DNA from: Paenibacillus sp. MSJ-34
GTDB taxonomy: Bacteria; Bacillota; Bacilli; Paenibacillales; Paenibacillaceae
NCBI RefSeq assembly: GCF_018918005.1
Contig: NZ_JAHLPR010000056.1
Span: 1 to 35,832, forward strand
Direction of reading: 5' to 3'
DNA: 35,832 nt
The stretch's first letter is position 1; each line of letters begins with the position of its first letter. The notes below the pieces were generated by a model, which saw only the letters and a list, made by a program, of their open reading frames with translations, ran no database searches and had not been told where the DNA came from. Below, piece after piece: positions 34,639-35,832 of the stretch. Made by a program: the position numbers and the translations under genes.

Positions 34639-35725
34639 GTTTGCCATACTTCACTAACACATGCCACATTAGCTTCAACTCCTGCAGCACTTCCTTCTCG
34701 GTTCCGCGGTCGCTCCAAGCGCCCGGGTTTCGTTTCAAGTCCATGGCGGCTGCGCCGATCGCGCTCGCATCGACTTTACCGTTTCGCGCAATTCGCTTCG
34801 CCAAGGAAGGCATCGAAGGGCCTCTGAAATCGGAGGGAACTTCGTCCGGCGAAAGCGCGAAGCCCATATGCCAGTAGAGCTTGATGGAATACTTGGAACA
34901 TAGTTGTTCCAACGTTAACCCTACCCCAGTTTCCTTGAAGGAAGGATCCGCAACCAATACTTCCACATCGTCTTTCAGCGAAATATCGCCATGAACTTGC
35001 GCTTCAATATAATGGTTAAGATTGCGAGCCGGCTCTTCGTTGGCAGGGTCCGCGAAAGGCCCGCCAAGCCGAACCAGCAGACGATCGATTAATTTGCGCG
35101 GCGTTGCGTTTTTCTCGCCGATCGCGTAATCCCGAAGGAAGGCCTCCTTCAAGAGAGCCGCCAGAATGGGATCGAATTCCTCGTAAGTCCCTTTCTCCGC
35201 AGGGTCTTGATGCGAATCCAAGTAAGTGTATGTCGCCCGGCGGGAAACTTCCGGAGAGAGAAGGAAATAGCACGAGCCGAAGCGCGGAGCCGGGCCGTCG
35301 GGATGCAGCATCAGGTCGAGCGCGCCATACTTGGGACGTTGGTTATTGGTCGTCCCTTTCAGTTGGTACGCTCCGCCGAACATCTTCTTCTCCCATAGAT
35401 CCCGTTTGCCCCCAGGATAAGCCGAGACGCTGCCATTCGATAATAAGGTCTCGAATTGGCTTTTGTACCGTCCTTGCTCAAGCAGCGCTTCGGCAACGCT
35501 CTTCATCGCCGGATCCGGCCTGTCCGGATGAAAGTGCAGGGCGATTCTGGCGTGCGCTTTAAGATTGGCGACGGCATCGTCGAATGTTCGGCGCGAAATG
35601 TCGGACATATGAAGGATTTCCTCCAAAGTCCGTTCGGCTTCGTGTTTGCGGCTTTTGGCGTAATTGGCGATATGCTCTATTGCCGCTAATTGCGGCTTCG
35701 TTAATTTCTCATACAAATCCCCCAT
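34616..35725 (-). CDS. DUF3626-type protein of unknown function
   Basis: This is a 369-residue soluble protein. Recognised family landmarks are IALHFHPDRPD (His64, His66, Asp68), GRYKSQFETLLSNGSVSAYPGGKRDLWEKKMFGGAYQ (about 85-121), PKYGALDLMLHPDGPAPRFGSCYFLL (131-156), then TYTYLDSH. The conserved His, Asp, Arg and Gly-rich motifs look catalytic, but no reaction is established to my knowledge. The N-terminal 60 residues are helical (LTKPQLAAIEHIANYAKSRKHEAERTLEEILHMS). The ATG at 35725 has only a weak ribosome site (CAGG) and no better in-frame start was found. It is convergent with hflX and stands alone; what lies to its right is outside the window. Confidence 0.75.
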   Translation of the reverse strand: MGDLYEKLTKPQLAAIEHIANYAKSRKHEAERTLEEILHMSDISRRTFDDAVANLKAHARIALHFHPDRPDPAMKSVAEALLEQGRYKSQFETLLSNGSVSAYPGGKRDLWEKKMFGGAYQLKGTTNNQRPKYGALDLMLHPDGPAPRFGSCYFLLSPEVSRRATYTYLDSHQDPAEKGTYEEFDPILAALLKEAFLRDYAIGEKNATPRKLIDRLLVRLGGPFADPANEEPARNLNHYIEAQVHGDISLKDDVEVLVADPSFKETGVGLTLEQLCSKYSIKLYWHMGFALSPDEVPSDFRGPSMPSLAKRIARNGKVDASAIGAAAMDLKRNPGAWSDRGTEKEVLQELKLMWHVLVKYGKPRTQDPS

Positions 35726-35832
35726 GGCCTGACGACCATCGCCATAAATGAAAATAGAGTTGCAAACTGTATCCGTTTTTGGGGTAATTAATATGGGCAG
35801 ATCATAGGTCGAAAGCTTTTTGGTGTATCAAT
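35726..35832. other. Right-edge non-coding stub
   Basis: These 107 bp upstream of the DUF3626 gene should hold its promoter. Reading the minus strand, AT-rich sequence around TTAATTACCCC and CTCTATTTTC is present but no convincing -35/-10 pair was found. Confidence 0.3.

Overview
The window reads as chromosomal DNA of a Paenibacillus-like, spore-former-type Bacillota. Supporting signs are strong GGAGG-type Shine-Dalgarno sites, TTG and GTG starts, lipobox and S-layer-homology (SLH) proteins, a YesMN-type two-component system beside sugar ABC permeases, a guanine-type purine riboswitch before xpt-pbuX, and intergenic spacers crowded with short repeats. No rRNA, tRNA, phage or complete insertion sequence was seen.

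Layout. (1) 166-1489: a two-gene minus-strand operon (small protein, antibiotic-monooxygenase-like protein) diverges from a TetR-type regulator; a dyad operator candidate overlaps the regulator promoter. (2) 1490-3968: purine riboswitch, xpt and pbuX, closed by a terminator; together they form a xanthine/guanine salvage unit. (3) 4009-6157: a lipoprotein gene followed by about 1.5 kb of non-coding tandem repeats: 41-bp units, four 227/228-bp units carrying ATTGGA...TCCAAT hairpins, a 9-bp minisatellite, and 35-40-bp units. (4) 6158-7256: a small conserved protein diverges from a shortened, divergent IF-3 paralogue, followed by a roughly 245-bp MITE-like element. (5) 7338-9152: an APH-fold kinase and a membrane protein.

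(6) 9306-23945: a carbohydrate-use locus: two MalF/MalG-type permeases, sensor kinase, AraC-type response regulator, a repeat-filled gap, then a sugar-binding lipoprotein directly followed by a 2629-residue surface enzyme. The enzyme has two copies of a beta-helix catalytic-type module, lectin-like, Big2, FIVAR and Fn3 modules and three SLH repeats. The inferred logic is that the anchored enzyme cuts a polymer, the lipoprotein captures products, the permeases import them with an ATPase encoded elsewhere, and the two-component pair senses and controls. (7) 24968-26524: an SDR oxidoreductase and a Uma2-type nuclease-fold protein. (8) 26529-28304: two minus-strand membrane proteins. (9) 28495-32567: a GNAT acetyltransferase fused to a very large beta-rich region, coupled to an amidohydrolase. 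(10) 32890-34581: hflX behind a long leader containing a 13-codon upstream ORF and two intrinsic terminators, an arrangement typical of antibiotic-induced attenuation. (11) 34616-35725: a DUF3626-type protein, convergent with hflX.

The best candidates for something undescribed are the hflX leader, the GNAT-fusion/amidohydrolase pair, the duplicated-module SLH enzyme, the IF-3 paralogue and the repeat families. Family names come from recognised motifs and remembered family traits; no search could be run.
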